A stretch of 64,000 nucleotides of DNA, taken from Vanessa cardui (taxonomy: Eukaryota; Arthropoda; Insecta; Lepidoptera; Nymphalidae). Location of the stretch: NCBI RefSeq assembly GCF_905220365.1, contig NC_061136.1, forward strand, positions 14,239,702 through 14,303,701, in the 5' to 3' direction. The notes under the pieces are model-generated. The model did not search any database and was not told where the DNA came from. It saw only the letters and a program-made list of their open reading frames with translations. Of the stretch, positions 1 through 11,403 are shown piece by piece (the stretch's first letter is position 1; each line of letters begins with the position of its first letter). The translations under genes were made by a program, and so were the position numbers.

Positions 1-331
1 TAGTGGTTTTTTGATCAGCGGGTCTAGTCACGTACCGATTTATAAGTTTGTTCTTTAAAACATTGTCTTGAATAATTATGACGGACGAGTACGCATTAAA
101 TATGACTTGTTTTACGACACAGGCTAAGAAGTGTTGTATTGAAACCTAATTACTGTTAAAATAACATAGCTGTTCTGCAGAACAGATGATTATATTATAA
201 TGGCGTACATAAAAAGCAATGTTTTAGATCTAAGAAAAAGCTATGTTATATTACTGTTCACAGTACAGTACAGAAGTACTATTCAACGTAACAGTTCGTA
301 AAGGACCTTTAAGAGTGAAACATTGTGTCTT
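1..331. other. AT-rich intergenic DNA
   Basis: No convincing coding exon, RNA gene or recognisable repeat was seen in this stretch. Confidence 0.5.
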
Positions 332-715
332 ATTAACCTTGCACTAGTGTACAAGGCTTCAAAAATATGTTTAGACTCATTTGAGTGTTCCCCTCCACGG
401 AAATCTTTAGTAAAAGGCGAAAGATTTATACGTTTTGAAGGGAAACCAGAGTAACGTCTCACTCGAAACGTAAGGACGTCATTCAATGCGCGAAAATCAA
501 GCCATCGCGATGTAGAAACTCGACATTACGGAACAGCGCCATCTAGTGACGCATTCTGTAAATATATATTTTTTCCAGACTACGTCAATGATACGATGGA
601 AGCGTCTGGCTATTTGCGAATTAAATAGAGTCAAAGAAGATATTCTTCATTCTAGAAGATTCTATCAGGACTTACTTCTTCATTCTCGAAGAAAGCTAAA
701 ATGCTTGAGGAGGAT
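332..715 (+). repeat. 384-bp two-copy block, copy 1
   Basis: This block recurs in direct orientation at 18023-18406. Two inner segments are practically identical between the copies: about 115 bp around 355-470 and about 76 bp around 488-563. The 3' part (about 570-710) has more differences. An open frame from about 586 reads MIRWKRLAICELNRVKED and continues, but most differences between the copies in that frame change the amino acid. The frame is therefore probably not under coding constraint. Neither copy shows a splice donor at the point where homology ends. Each block lies upstream of one CD36-like gene, so it may be a promoter or 5' exon carried in a segmental duplication. It could also be an unrecognised transposon. 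Confidence 0.75.
537..551 (-). promoter_or_regulatory. CTCF-core-like motif
   Basis: The minus strand reads TCACTAGATGGCGCTG, which fits the core CTCF consensus (CCASYAGRKGGC) except for the first base. The same motif sits at the same place in the second copy of the block, at 18228-18242. Binding is an inference only; the motif is short and may belong to a repeat. Confidence 0.3.
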
Positions 716-2261
716 CGCACAATTGCGAGCGAAATCGGCAGTCGAGGCGCTGGAACAATGTGTATGTCACACTAGTTGTTAATTATATTTATTTAGAAAG
801 AATTTATAACTAAAATAAAAATATCGACAAGCGGCATTTTTAATGTTTCAAATGAAAGCCATCTGTGTTCCAAAAATAATATCAATCAGATTATTCTTCT
901 TTCAAAAAATATACATAGGTACTACATATACGTGTTCGATTTGCCAATATATTATTATGTTATCATTTATTTACGAAACAATTGGGATTTATCATAACAA
1001 AAATATTATTGTAGTCTAAGTTACTCCTTATTATATTAGTTATCTGTCCAAAAGTCCCATCATAATCGGTCCAGCCTTCCGGAGATAGCCTGAACAAAGA
1101 GACGGACAGATAAAAATTATATAAATGTTTTTTTCTTATATGGACCGCGTACATAAATACACATGCATTGAATAAATTTTAATGTTACAAATTTTGGTTG
1201 ATTTGTTATATTTTACAAAATGCATTGACCTATACAGCCAATACGGAAAAAATATTATGAAATAGATTCCATTAATTTATGAACAAAATATATTATTATA
1301 CCGATTAAGTTTTTATTGTTAATATTTTAACTAAATAATATTCCGAAAGGATTTATTGACAAATACGATTACTATTTAACACTGACGGCTCTAAATTGTC
1401 ATAAGAGGTGAAACATTGTTTTGTCCTTTTCTTTAATTGTTTAAAAAGTAATGCCAGAAAGAGAGAAATAGATATTTAATTACACACCCGCTAAACAATC
1501 TTTATACGCTAGTTTTTTTTTTACATTTCCTATCGTATTGAGCCAGCAGAAATAATACACGATTAAGACAAATTGTTATTGGTATTAAACTATAATAAAA
1601 TAAATAATAGTGACAAATATATAAATAACGATCATTAAAAATAACAAAATATTTTCTGGGGTTTTCTTAAAAGTAAGGAGTATACAAACTACAACTATTT
1701 ATGTTGAAATAAAATAAAACATTTGTTAGGAACAAAGTGACGTAGTGATACTGTAAATACTGATGGTTTAATTGGTATTTGGTTTGGATTTAGGGATGAG
1801 ATACTTTTTAGTCCTTTTATTTAATTATAAGTACAAAATATGTTAATTAAATTTGACATAGGTAAAATTATTCATGAATTAAATAAAATTCGCGTAATAT
1901 TTTTAATTTATAAACCATATACAATCAATTGTAATAACATATATGTAATAACCCACCATTGTACAGCAATATGATATTGGCTAGAAAAAAAAAATGTAAT
2001 AGTATGTTATATTTAAGATTAGATAGTTTTAATTATTCGTGTCATATTATTAGCAGGAGTGCACGCAGGTACTGAGATTAGCAAACATGTAGCCTATTTC
2101 AATCGAAACAGGTATAAAGGTAAACAAACGTTAATTTTAAGAGTTTATGGTTAATTTATTTATAATGCAACACTTATATCCACTTTAATTTTACTTCCAA
2201 ATTTTCCAATAACTATAAATCCAGATGTCAACCTTTTTTTTTCTCACTGGAAAAACGCATT
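716..2261. other. AT-rich intergenic DNA
   Basis: The sequence is AT-rich with only short random open frames. I see no exon with splice sites or homology and no clear repeat boundary. Confidence 0.4.
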
Positions 2262-2445
2262 ATGCGCTTCCCCCACGAGATGGAAAGTGGGGGGGGGGGG
2301 TGGTACTCCCCGGAGCCCTGAACGCCGAGTGCGCCCAAGCACACCGGGTTTACCCACTAAAAAACCAGCGGTACCTTCTCCGTCTTTCGGCGGACGCCAC
2401 GGGATCGCTTACGCATGCTACCGTGACGTAATGATAAGGCCTCAT
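2262..2445 (+). repeat. GC-rich retroelement fragment with G homopolymer
   Basis: A GC-rich island in AT-rich DNA includes a run of about 12 G near 2289. The part around 2375-2430 (CCGTCTTTCGGCGGACGCC) resembles a piece found in many lepidopteran retroelements. Open frames here on both strands are products of the base composition. Confidence 0.45.
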
Positions 2446-3347
2446 TTGCTGTCAACTGTTTATTTAGCTTTTTTCCTCTTGTGTCTGGAATATCTTGTTT
2501 TTTGGGTAATACTGTACGTCTTACAAGATTCAAGAGCAATTGGACCAGGAGCATTCAACTGTGTAGCAAAAGTTCAGGAGGATAATTCTACTAACATAAT
2601 TATATTCCTCAAATACCCTCAGCTTAATTGTAACTGAGGGCAATTCTACTTATATTGATTTTATTCCGATACGAATTGGTGTGTTAGTAGTATGGGCAAA
2701 AGTTTTAAGTTTGTTCGATAGGAATAAAGTTATTTTCCATCTGTGTTATTTTCAATTTCTATGTTATACTATGTCCGCCATATTTAAGTCATTATTATTC
2801 GACACGTGGCAGTTACCTAGTGCACTTTAAAATGCGAACTGTAAAAATATTGCTTTAGTCAGTATATGTGTTTTAGTAAAATAAAAAAGTACTTAGTATC
2901 ACTGTGATAGTATAAATTAATTTATTTAATTTAGTTAACAGCAGTAATATAAAGTCTAGTTTAATTCGAAACGAAAGTACAATCGTTGTTACTGTAACTA
3001 ATTATTGTTGTTTATTTTATTAAATTTAATCGAATTGTAATAAAATTTAACCGATTTATTTATTGTTTTATTTCATTGCTTGTCATCAGTATCATACACA
3101 ACTTAGTATTCACCTTACGATATGAAATCAACTCAAAAAGGAGTAAGCACCAATGTACTCATACTTTAAATTTTATTTATAACTATTGTTACGAAAGTTA
3201 CCTGAGCCATCAATACGGTTTTATGGCATTTGATTCTGTATCATAATTTATATCACATTATTATTGCATATTATTAATATAGCAGGAGCTATTGAATTTA
3301 CTTTATTATATACAAATATTATTGTAATTAATTGATCAATAATTTGT
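2446..3347. other. AT-rich intergenic DNA
   Basis: No gene or defined repeat was recognised. Short AT-rich low-complexity stretches are present. Confidence 0.4.
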
Positions 3348-4000
3348 ATAAATAAAATTTTAACAAAAAGAAAAACCGACTTCAAACAAAACACTATTTT
3401 AAAACAAATGAATATGCACGAAAAAGTAATAAAAATAATTGCGTATTCAACATATTTTTTAGAGTCTTCCTAAGTTAAATGAAATGAAAAATATTAGACT
3501 ACTTAAAAGTCGATTAACGATTATATCATGTAGTTATAATTATTGTTATATTTGGAGTCGGTGTCAGCCAATAAAACCCTACAGTATATCTATCAAAAAA
3601 CAATACGAGAATACTCGGTGTCAGCCACGGTGCCCTTGCCCCAACAATCAAAAGAAAGAAGCGATACGAGCCCCTTGATTGATCCAGTATATTATTGTGT
3701 AAAAGGTAATTTGTAAAAAACATATTTGTTAAAGTATTCTCGTATTGTTTTTTGATAGATATACTGTAGGGTTTTATTGGCTGACACCGACTCCAAATAT
3801 AACAATAATTATAACTACATGATATAATCGTTAATCGACTTTTAAGTAGTCTAATATTTTTCATTTCATTTAACTTAGGAAGACTCTAAAAAATATGTTG
3901 AATACGCAATTATTTTTATTACTTTTTCGTGCATATTCATTTGTTTTAAAATAGTGTTTTGTTTGAAGTCGGTTTTTCTTTTTGTTAAAATTTTATTTAT
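3348..4000. mobile_element. Fold-back (long inverted repeat) element
   Basis: Two 267-bp arms, 3348-3614 and 3734-4000, are almost perfect inverted copies around a 119-bp spacer. Because of the palindrome, the same small peptide can be read from either strand. A single-arm relative lies at about 41445-41660. No transposase is present, so this is a non-autonomous element. Confidence 0.8.
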
Positions 4001-4779
4001 TTTTTGATTTTAAGTGAAGCTGATGTTGACTAACTAATTTTTTTTAATATGGATAGATTAAGCGTTCCGTTTATATGAGTCAGAAACTACTTCGAGGACA
4101 ATTTCAAAGGAAACTTGCGAATAAAGCAAAAATAGACTTTCGAAAATGCGGATTTAATACGTCACGCGGCGTAAACTACAAGGATCCCTCGAAAGAGCTG
4201 TAATCGAACTCAGCAAAAAAACTTTGAAAAAGACTAACTATATTTCGGACATCATATGACATTACATCACATACACAAAATTTGATTAAAGATAGTAAGA
4301 AATTCTGCCCCATATCGCACCCTAACTGCGAGCCGTATAGGAGTTCCATCACTACATAGTGTAAAACAAAGTCGCTTTCTCTGTCCCTATATCTTTAAAT
4401 CTACGCAACGGATTTAGATGCGGTTTTTTTTAAAATATAGTGTGCTTCAAGGGGAAGGTTTGTGTATATAATACATGAACAATATAGTAAAGAAACACTG
4501 ATAATTTTAGAAGTTTGCGATGTGATGTCGTAAATAAACAAATTCTGTAGTATATTTAGTATCAGTATTGCACCCGTGCGAAGCCGGGGTGGGTAGCTAG
4601 TTGATTATAATATTCGACTATGATAATTACATAAACATAACCACATTACGGAAGGTGACTCAAATATCCAAATAACCTATAAATAAAAGATTCGACCGAG
4701 TATCGCTAACGTGCTCCTCAGAATTGTTCCGTTCCCTTCCGTTCCGTTACTTTGTCATGGATCCTGTGCTCAAAACCTT
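4001..4779. other. Intergenic DNA with degenerate repeats
   Basis: No coding exon is supported. A short piece near 4565-4605 (GTGCGAAGCCGGGG) resembles the end of a common interspersed repeat that recurs in this window. Confidence 0.35.
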
Positions 4780-5040
4780 ACCAAACTTTCACCAAATTAC
4801 CCTTGAAGTATATATTTTATAATAAAAAAAGAATTATCAAAATTGGTTAACGTGATTTTCAGTTATTCACCTTTTTGTCGCGCATATACATAATGCAAAT
4901 TTAAGACTTATGTCGTTTTCACATGGATACCATCATCGGAAAAAAAAATAAAAAAAATGGGACCCCACGGGAAGCACTACCTTTCAAACAAAAAAAAAAT
5001 TATCAAAATCGGTCCACCCAGTGAAAAGTTATGAGGTAAC

Positions 5041-5079
<39 letters not shown>

Positions 5080-5117
5080 AGACGAATTGATAACCTCCTC
5101 CTTTTGGAAGTCGGTTG
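4780..5117. repeat. Interspersed repeat with poly(A) tract
   Basis: The stretch has a run of about 35 A near 5047-5079. It ends in a block containing GGAAGTCGGTTGAAAAC, whose complement (CCGACTTC) also occurs in the fold-back element at 3348-4000. It may be a retroposed or rolling-circle fragment; the class is uncertain. Confidence 0.4.
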
Positions 5118-5340
5118 AAAACTGTTATTAATATTATTTTATATGGCATAGTATTTAATACAGGCATGTAACACTATTTCTTATTTTAAATATGATTGAG
5201 CTGTCATTATAAAACACTTGGACTATAGCGTGGGGCATTCTAAGAAAAGATAGAGATATTGAAGCATCATTGTAAAACGATAATATTATTTTGGCCATCC
5301 CGAACTACTGAAGTTACACTAGTAATATGCTGTTGGTTAT

Positions 5341-5465
5341 CATATTATGTTAGGCAAAAGAAGTACCCTCTCCTTTCTTAGAGTTCAAGTTTGCTTCATA
5401 CCAAATTTCATCAAATTCGATTTCAAGACCAACAGACACAAACAGTCAGAGCTGCTTTCACATTT
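5341..5465 (-). repeat. Fragment of recurrent interspersed repeat (family F)
   Basis: It shares a run about AACTTGAACTCT and 'catcaaattcg' with pieces at 40770-40960, 42485-42615, 47190-47247, 47700-47915 and 52600-52790. The better copies have a TCTGTCTGTCTGT-like start and a GAAGCCGCGG-like end. It is non-coding. Confidence 0.45.
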
Positions 5466-5640
5466 GTACAATATTGTATTATAATATTAATACATATAAT
5501 ATAGATTGATTTCGTTCTTGTCCCATATACTTATGTCAGAGTTAATAGCAAGATGTATGAGAGTTAATAATAAGATGATATGTTATTCCTAATTGCATTA
5601 ACAAGAGCACTGTCGTGTTTAAACAACTCGACGGATGACC

Positions 5641-5835
5641 ATGTCACCATCATCATCATCAACAGCCTCTTTTCGCCCACTGCTGGACATAGGCCTCTCC
5701 AATAGCACGCCGCTGTGATCGATCTTCGGTTATGACCATGTAACTGAACTCAATATTGCGCCAACGCCTTCTCGGTCCACTCTCCCTCCAGATTTCACCC
5801 CCTTTTTTTTAGGTCATCGCTCGTCATAACTAGTC
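5641..5835. repeat. LINE-associated conserved fragment
   Basis: The stretch holds CCCACTGCTGGACATAGGCC and a following conserved tract, a phrase common in lepidopteran retroelement remnants. No intact open frame remains. Confidence 0.45.
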
Positions 5836-6914
5836 TTCTGCTGTGATTATTTGCATGTTCTGTCCCACTATAACTACCACGGCCATTGTTAGGGCCTGGC
5901 AGAAGCTGGAGCTTCTATTTTGCACACATAACATAGAAGATAAGACACGATATCCCAGCCCATTAAGAGCCTCAATGGTTGGAGAAGAGAGCGTGCCATT
6001 CAAACCCGCTACTCCACAGTAAAATATAATTTACATTTATACGAGTTAGTTTGATTTTTTTTATTGAGGTGCTTACATTTCGTCAGAATATTTTAAAAAT
6101 AAATTATATTTCTTAATGACTTTATAATATTTAAAGGTTATAAGACAATAAAAGACTATATGAATAACATTAATATTTATTTAACCATTATAGCATTTGT
6201 AGTAATCGTAGGGTTGGCATTAGAAATTCGCATCCCGAATTTGATGATAGTAGGGGTTGCTTTTTAAAGGGGTTGCTCCTCTCTCTCGAAATTTACCCTT
6301 CACCCCCCGCGGAAACCCAATCACGTGATTCACAGTAATGAACATACAAGTCAAAATGCTTTCAGCATTTATGTCAATAAGAGGGTACAATAAAATACAA
6401 TTAAAAAAGTAATTTAAACCTAATTATTATTATTACAGAATTAATTAAAACATACAATAATAATGTAAACCTTTTTCTAATTATATAATCAAGTTCATTT
6501 CGATTTTTTTTTATTTATTTCGTGTTTTCTATGAAATAGTTGCAAACCAAAAGGTCTACAAAAAATAGCAATGTTTAATTATATACTATATAATAATCTC
6601 GTAATAAATCTTTGAAATTAAAATAATGCTATTTACTACTGTTTGTATTTTAATTATTGGATCAGTCGTTTCGACGTTAGATTTTAATACATTATTAATT
6701 GACCTTGCCATGGACACTAATGATTTCTGAGATGTAACTTTATTATGTTATTAAATAAAATAGTGGGTTCGAAGTGAAGGAAAGTCTAACAATCCACGTG
6801 TTTTTTTTTTGTTTCTATAAATGCCTTGTTCGTGTAGTTGCTAGTTTAATGGCTGCAGGATCACAAACACGAAAATATTAGTCTGCTCACGAGTAAATGC
6901 TGGCAATGACAATC
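5836..6914. other. AT-rich intergenic DNA
   Basis: No gene recognised. Simple AT-rich sequence and poly(T) tracts only. Confidence 0.4.
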
Positions 6915-7162
6915 TCAACAACAACAACAACAGCCTGTAAATTCCCACTACTGCTAAAGGCCTCCTCTACCTTTGTGGAGAAGGTTTGCAACATATTCAA
7001 CCACGCTGTTCCAATGCGGCTTGGTGGAATACACATGTGGCAGAATTTCTATGAAATTTGTCACAAGCAGGTTTTCTCACGATGTTTTCCTTCGCCGCTG
7101 AGCACGACATGAATTATAAAGACAAATTAAACACATGAATCATGGTTGAGATGCACGCGTTC
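6915..7162 (-). mobile_element. tRNA-derived SINE (family A), minus strand
   Basis: The copy matches the better one at 57832-58132 in reverse orientation: the 3' CAGCCTGTAAATTCCC end, the CATGTGGCAGAATTTCTATG middle and the GCTGAGCACGA segment are all present. The tRNA-like head is eroded. Open frames here are antisense SINE sequence. Confidence 0.75.
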
Positions 7163-7787
7163 ATGCACCACGCGTGCATGCATCGCGCCATAGACCACGC
7201 TGAGCCAAGCCAAGCCATTGACACCGCCCTCCAAACTCGCCTATAACCATTAGCGGAGTTACATCTGATTATCATGTGAAAGGAATTGAATTCCCGACCA
7301 TTTTCATTGACATTCATTTCGGAATTTCATTCAATAGTTAAAGAGACGAAAACGGAAAAAGGCGAATAAAAAAAGGCGCCATGGAAACAGGACTTGGAAA
7401 AAAAAAACAGTTGGTAAAATAAAATATCAATAAAAATATATAATTGATGTTAAAAATAGATAACTAGTTATTATTACCCGTTTTATACTATAAAAACAAC
7501 GATGCATGAAGAAGCATTGAAAATAATATCATTTTTACATTTAACTATATTTAAAACATATACATTAAAGGTTTTTTTTTCGCCTCTTTCAAACTTATAT
7601 TTAAATAATCTACGTAACTAACGCTAGGTTTTGTAAATCAGCAAAAAATTTATAAAAGAATCCTTATTTATGTCTAATCTATATATATGTATTTATTATA
7701 TTTTAGTCTATCTTTATGCTTTGTTTTAATTAAAAAATGTAAAAGTCGCAAGTATGGAAAATTAAAAATTATACAATATTTCCTGGA
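7163..7787. other. AT-rich intergenic DNA
   Basis: No coding exon or defined repeat was recognised. Confidence 0.4.
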
Positions 7788-8387
7788 ACGTGTATCGCTC
7801 AAAAGGACCTAAATTTAATTTGCTACATCATATTCTAAAACGTTGCTCAGAGCTAGAGAATATTAACAACAATATTATGTATATTCACAGTAACATTGAT
7901 CACTTAGATAAAATCAGTGATAATCATTGTATGTGCACTAGAAGTAAGGATAAGCTTATTACGCCAAGTTTTCGACTCCGCTAAGTCAATAAGTCCTTCT
8001 TGGGGCAGGGTATCCGCTTCTATAATAAAATTCCGCAGACATTTTTAACTTTACCGTTTAGTAAATTCAAATCGTTTGTAAAAAATACATTGGTAGAAAA
8101 AGCATATTATTCAATACAAGATTTTATGGATGATTAAAAAGCGTGGAGATAATACCTGTTGACTTCCAGGCAGGATATATTAATTTAAATTATTGTTTTT
8201 AACTAATATGACTTTGTATTTTTAAATGTTAAAAAAGAGTAACTACTGAGTTTCTTGCCGGTTCTACTCGGTAGAATTTACTTTCCGAACCGGTGGTAGC
8301 TTCACAAAATTGTAAAATGACGATTCAAAAGTGCTTGTAAAAGCCTACTTGAATAAAGTTTTTTTTTTATTTGATTTTGATTTTGTT
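7788..8387 (+). mobile_element. LINE 3' end with reverse-transcriptase C-terminus (family C)
   Basis: After a frame break near 7981 the translation continues with FYNKIPQTFLTLPFSKFKSF and then KAYYSIQDFMDD. This is typical of the C-terminal end of a non-LTR (Jockey/CR1-type) reverse transcriptase ORF. A 3' untranslated tail follows, ending in repeated GATTTTGATTTTG. The stop codon and truncation show it is a dead 5'-truncated copy. Related tails lie at 20505-20592, 22803-23030, 25560-25720, 36925-37142, 47248-47600 and 55389-55762. Confidence 0.75.
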
Positions 8388-11300
8388 GGACAAAGATTTT
8401 ACTTACCAACATTACAAATTAACTAATGATCCTCTTTTAAAAATATTCTTTGAATTATTTCTTATTAATAATGTTTTCTGCGTTAAAGTGCATGAGGATG
8501 GGTTATTTTGTATCTATTGTAGGTAATTACCGACGTGACCAAAGGATGAAAGATAAGAAATTTAACCGGGCGTAACGGACAATGGCATTTAAACGACTGG
8601 CAGGCGTGAGCAATTCTGTGAATATACAAAGGCTTGATCTTTGGAGGCGCCGCTGATAGATCTACATACTCGTCCCGCTGAAAATTACATAATCACACTC
8701 ACTAAGAAATTAACTCATTATTTTCCAGCTGTTAAAGCGCGATTGAACAAAACGCAATATTTTAATTTTAAATTTCTACTAAGACTATAATAAATATTGT
8801 TATCTAACAATATAACACATATCACGCGAAATTCTTATTGAAGTGCATAATTAGCACTACGATTAAAATTTGCCAGTATTCGAATTATTTATAAGATTCA
8901 GCATACTTAATATTTATCAAATTATTGGCGAAGGTCTAGTGTTTTTGTAAATTGCAATAATTATCGTTTGAGGAAATACTCATTGGAATGAATTCGTAAA
9001 GTTTATTGAAAGCATACAACCAAGTCGGATTAAAACAACTGGTAATTAATTTATAATTCGGTATACATTGAAAACCTGTTTATTGATCCTTCTGATAACA
9101 AAAGAACTTGTTTCCAATAGTTCTAATATATGCTAAAATTATAAATATCTTATTTGTGTTTAAGCCTAAGGTCTCTCTTTTCAACGGTCTATAAAAACTC
9201 TTATCGGCTTGCTAAGGCTTCTTTTCATGTCCATAATCTGAAATAAATGACACTGTCTTCAAAATGACGACCAGACCTTAATTAGTTGGGAGCAATCAAA
9301 TGCATTTGCTTATAAAAAGTGCATCATAATATCATTTAGTTAAAATGGGGTTAAAATTATTTTATTATGACTACACGTCAAAAAGCAAAAACGTAAACAA
9401 AAGATAAGTCAAAGATGTCGCCGCGTTTTATATCATACATAACAATAACGTACAAATTAAATAAATAACTAATAAAAAAGCTGCTTCATATACTTATTGT
9501 TTTCAGTTGTTATTGTAGGCGTCCGGGGTATATTTCATCGCCAAACATTAGGTACTGTAGTATTCTCATTTGAAGGGTGAGTGAGCCAGTGAAACTACAA
9601 TCAAACCTTGGGCAATAAGGTGCCTTATGTTGCTTGCATATATGCTTAGACATATGTGATCAAACTCTGTGTGATATGTAACAGTACAATATATATGGAC
9701 TGAATGTTTACCCAATAGACGAGTTATATGATATGAAATAAAAAAAACAGAATCGCATAAAAAAACTAAAGCGCGCGCAGTGGTGTCTTCAATAAATCAT
9801 CTTTCATTTTGCAACAGCTCTACTGAGCGAACGTCACACAATAATTCGTTTTTTTTTAATAAGCTTACATTTGATAGGTACATCGTACTCATTAACGATA
9901 AGCACAGTATTGTTAAGTGAATTTTTTGAAACAAATAATTGGTAAGAAGTTTTTATTATTTAATTATATTATATTACCTACTTACCTATAGGCATATACA
10001 CAAATCTATCACAGGTTTAATATTTGTGAGATCATAAAATTGAGGAATAACTTTTTTTTAATTTTAAAATATAAAATGCAAAGGTGAGTGAACACAATAG
10101 CTTAACAAAAAATAAATTTCAACAATATTATTAATAGCTTTGGTAAGACGAAGTAAAGATCTTTTTTCACCCACCAACTAATTATTGTACCATCGAACAT
10201 CAAAATTACTCTAATGCCATTAGGGCTTATTATTGGCAATATATAAAGTGCCAATATTGATAAAAAGTATAGAAATCTGCATACCAGACTGCATTATCGT
10301 CTGCCTACCAGGAAATATTTATAAATAATCAAAATTCTATCATATTAATCGATCGTTTTCCTCAAATTCGGTTCGTATCAAACGCTTCAAGAATATCAAG
10401 GAATCGTTTGCCAGTTACATCATAGAATCAGAGATATCAGGTTTTTTTTTATTAATTAAATAGTATATCCAAAGTCTAGTCTAGTGTAAACTAGATTTTT
10501 CTAGTTTGTATTGTTTCGCTCCGTTGATTGTATAATTCATTTATAATATTTTTATCCTTAACCAAAACTTCGCTTATTACCATTAATTCTATTTATCTCC
10601 CACCTTTTTAGCTTATCACTTGACTGCGTCTATATAAATCACTAGATGACCGGTAAACCTTACCGGCTTTATCAGATTGTAATGATACTTTACAGGTATA
10701 AATGACAGCGTTGGATATTACACATAAATAAAAATATGAAGTGCAGAAGCAATAAAAACACTGACCATAACACAAGTAAGTTATTAATACTGGCACAATA
10801 ACATCTTCAATACTAAAATTTGGTTGCTCAATGCACAGGGATCAAAAGTCCTCATCTCCTGGGCCACAGTATGAACAAATCAGTGAAACTACTTAATAAA
10901 TAATATAGGCTATGCTCACTAACTAACTAATTAACTACGACTATCGATGTAGCTGTAACTAAAGCTGGCGGAGTGAATGAATGTTTTTTTTTTTTTTATC
11001 ATCAATAGTTTGTTTGACAGCAATTGCTAGTTCTAGCTTTTGTAAGCGATCGCTGAAATTATCGGTCTCGTTACATTCTTTTTTAATCTCGCTGAAAAGA
11101 CACAATTAAGCTGTTCCCTTCTCTAGTGGATTTGGGCTTGTTGATACTGAGTGCGTCGGAATGCTTACTAAAAATGAGTGATACCAATTCATCATTTCAT
11201 GTTTTCTTGGGTATCACTGACGTCGTGACGTCCCAACGTCTGCGCCACTTATGCAAGCCTTCAATAGATATAGGGGATAGAGGTCCCCGGAGTATTTTAT

Positions 11301-11403
11301 TTAACATGCTGTCTAACCGTTATAAACATTTTATGCAGTAATCTTTTTAGGACAAGTGTCATGATTATAAAAATTCTGTACAATAAATCATTATCACTTT
11401 CAG
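8388..11403. other. Intergenic DNA upstream of the first CD36-like gene
   Basis: The stretch is AT-rich. A fragment near 9565-9610 (GAAGGGTGAGTGAGCCAGTG) comes from the family B repeat. The first coding exon of the downstream CD36-like gene, expected here by analogy with the 25-nt exon at 21681-21705, could not be identified. Confidence 0.4.

Noticed and set aside
283..486. 67-codon minus-strand frame in the same block
   Set aside because: Part of it is conserved in the second copy, but so is neighbouring non-coding DNA. No start, splice or domain evidence.
546..782. 78-codon frame in the 384-bp block
   Set aside because: Differences between the two copies of the block are mostly replacements and there is no donor at the end of homology, so coding is not supported.
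2225..2637. Overlapping frames around the G run
   Set aside because: GC-rich retroelement fragment; frames on both strands come from composition.
3484..3864. Matching peptides on both strands
   Set aside because: They are the two arms of the fold-back element, not genes.
5641..5660. CRISPR-like or satellite array from CATCATCATC
   Set aside because: Simple trinucleotide repeat next to a retroelement fragment; no spacer structure.
6897..7317. Two frames on opposite strands
   Set aside because: Antisense and flanking sequence of a SINE.
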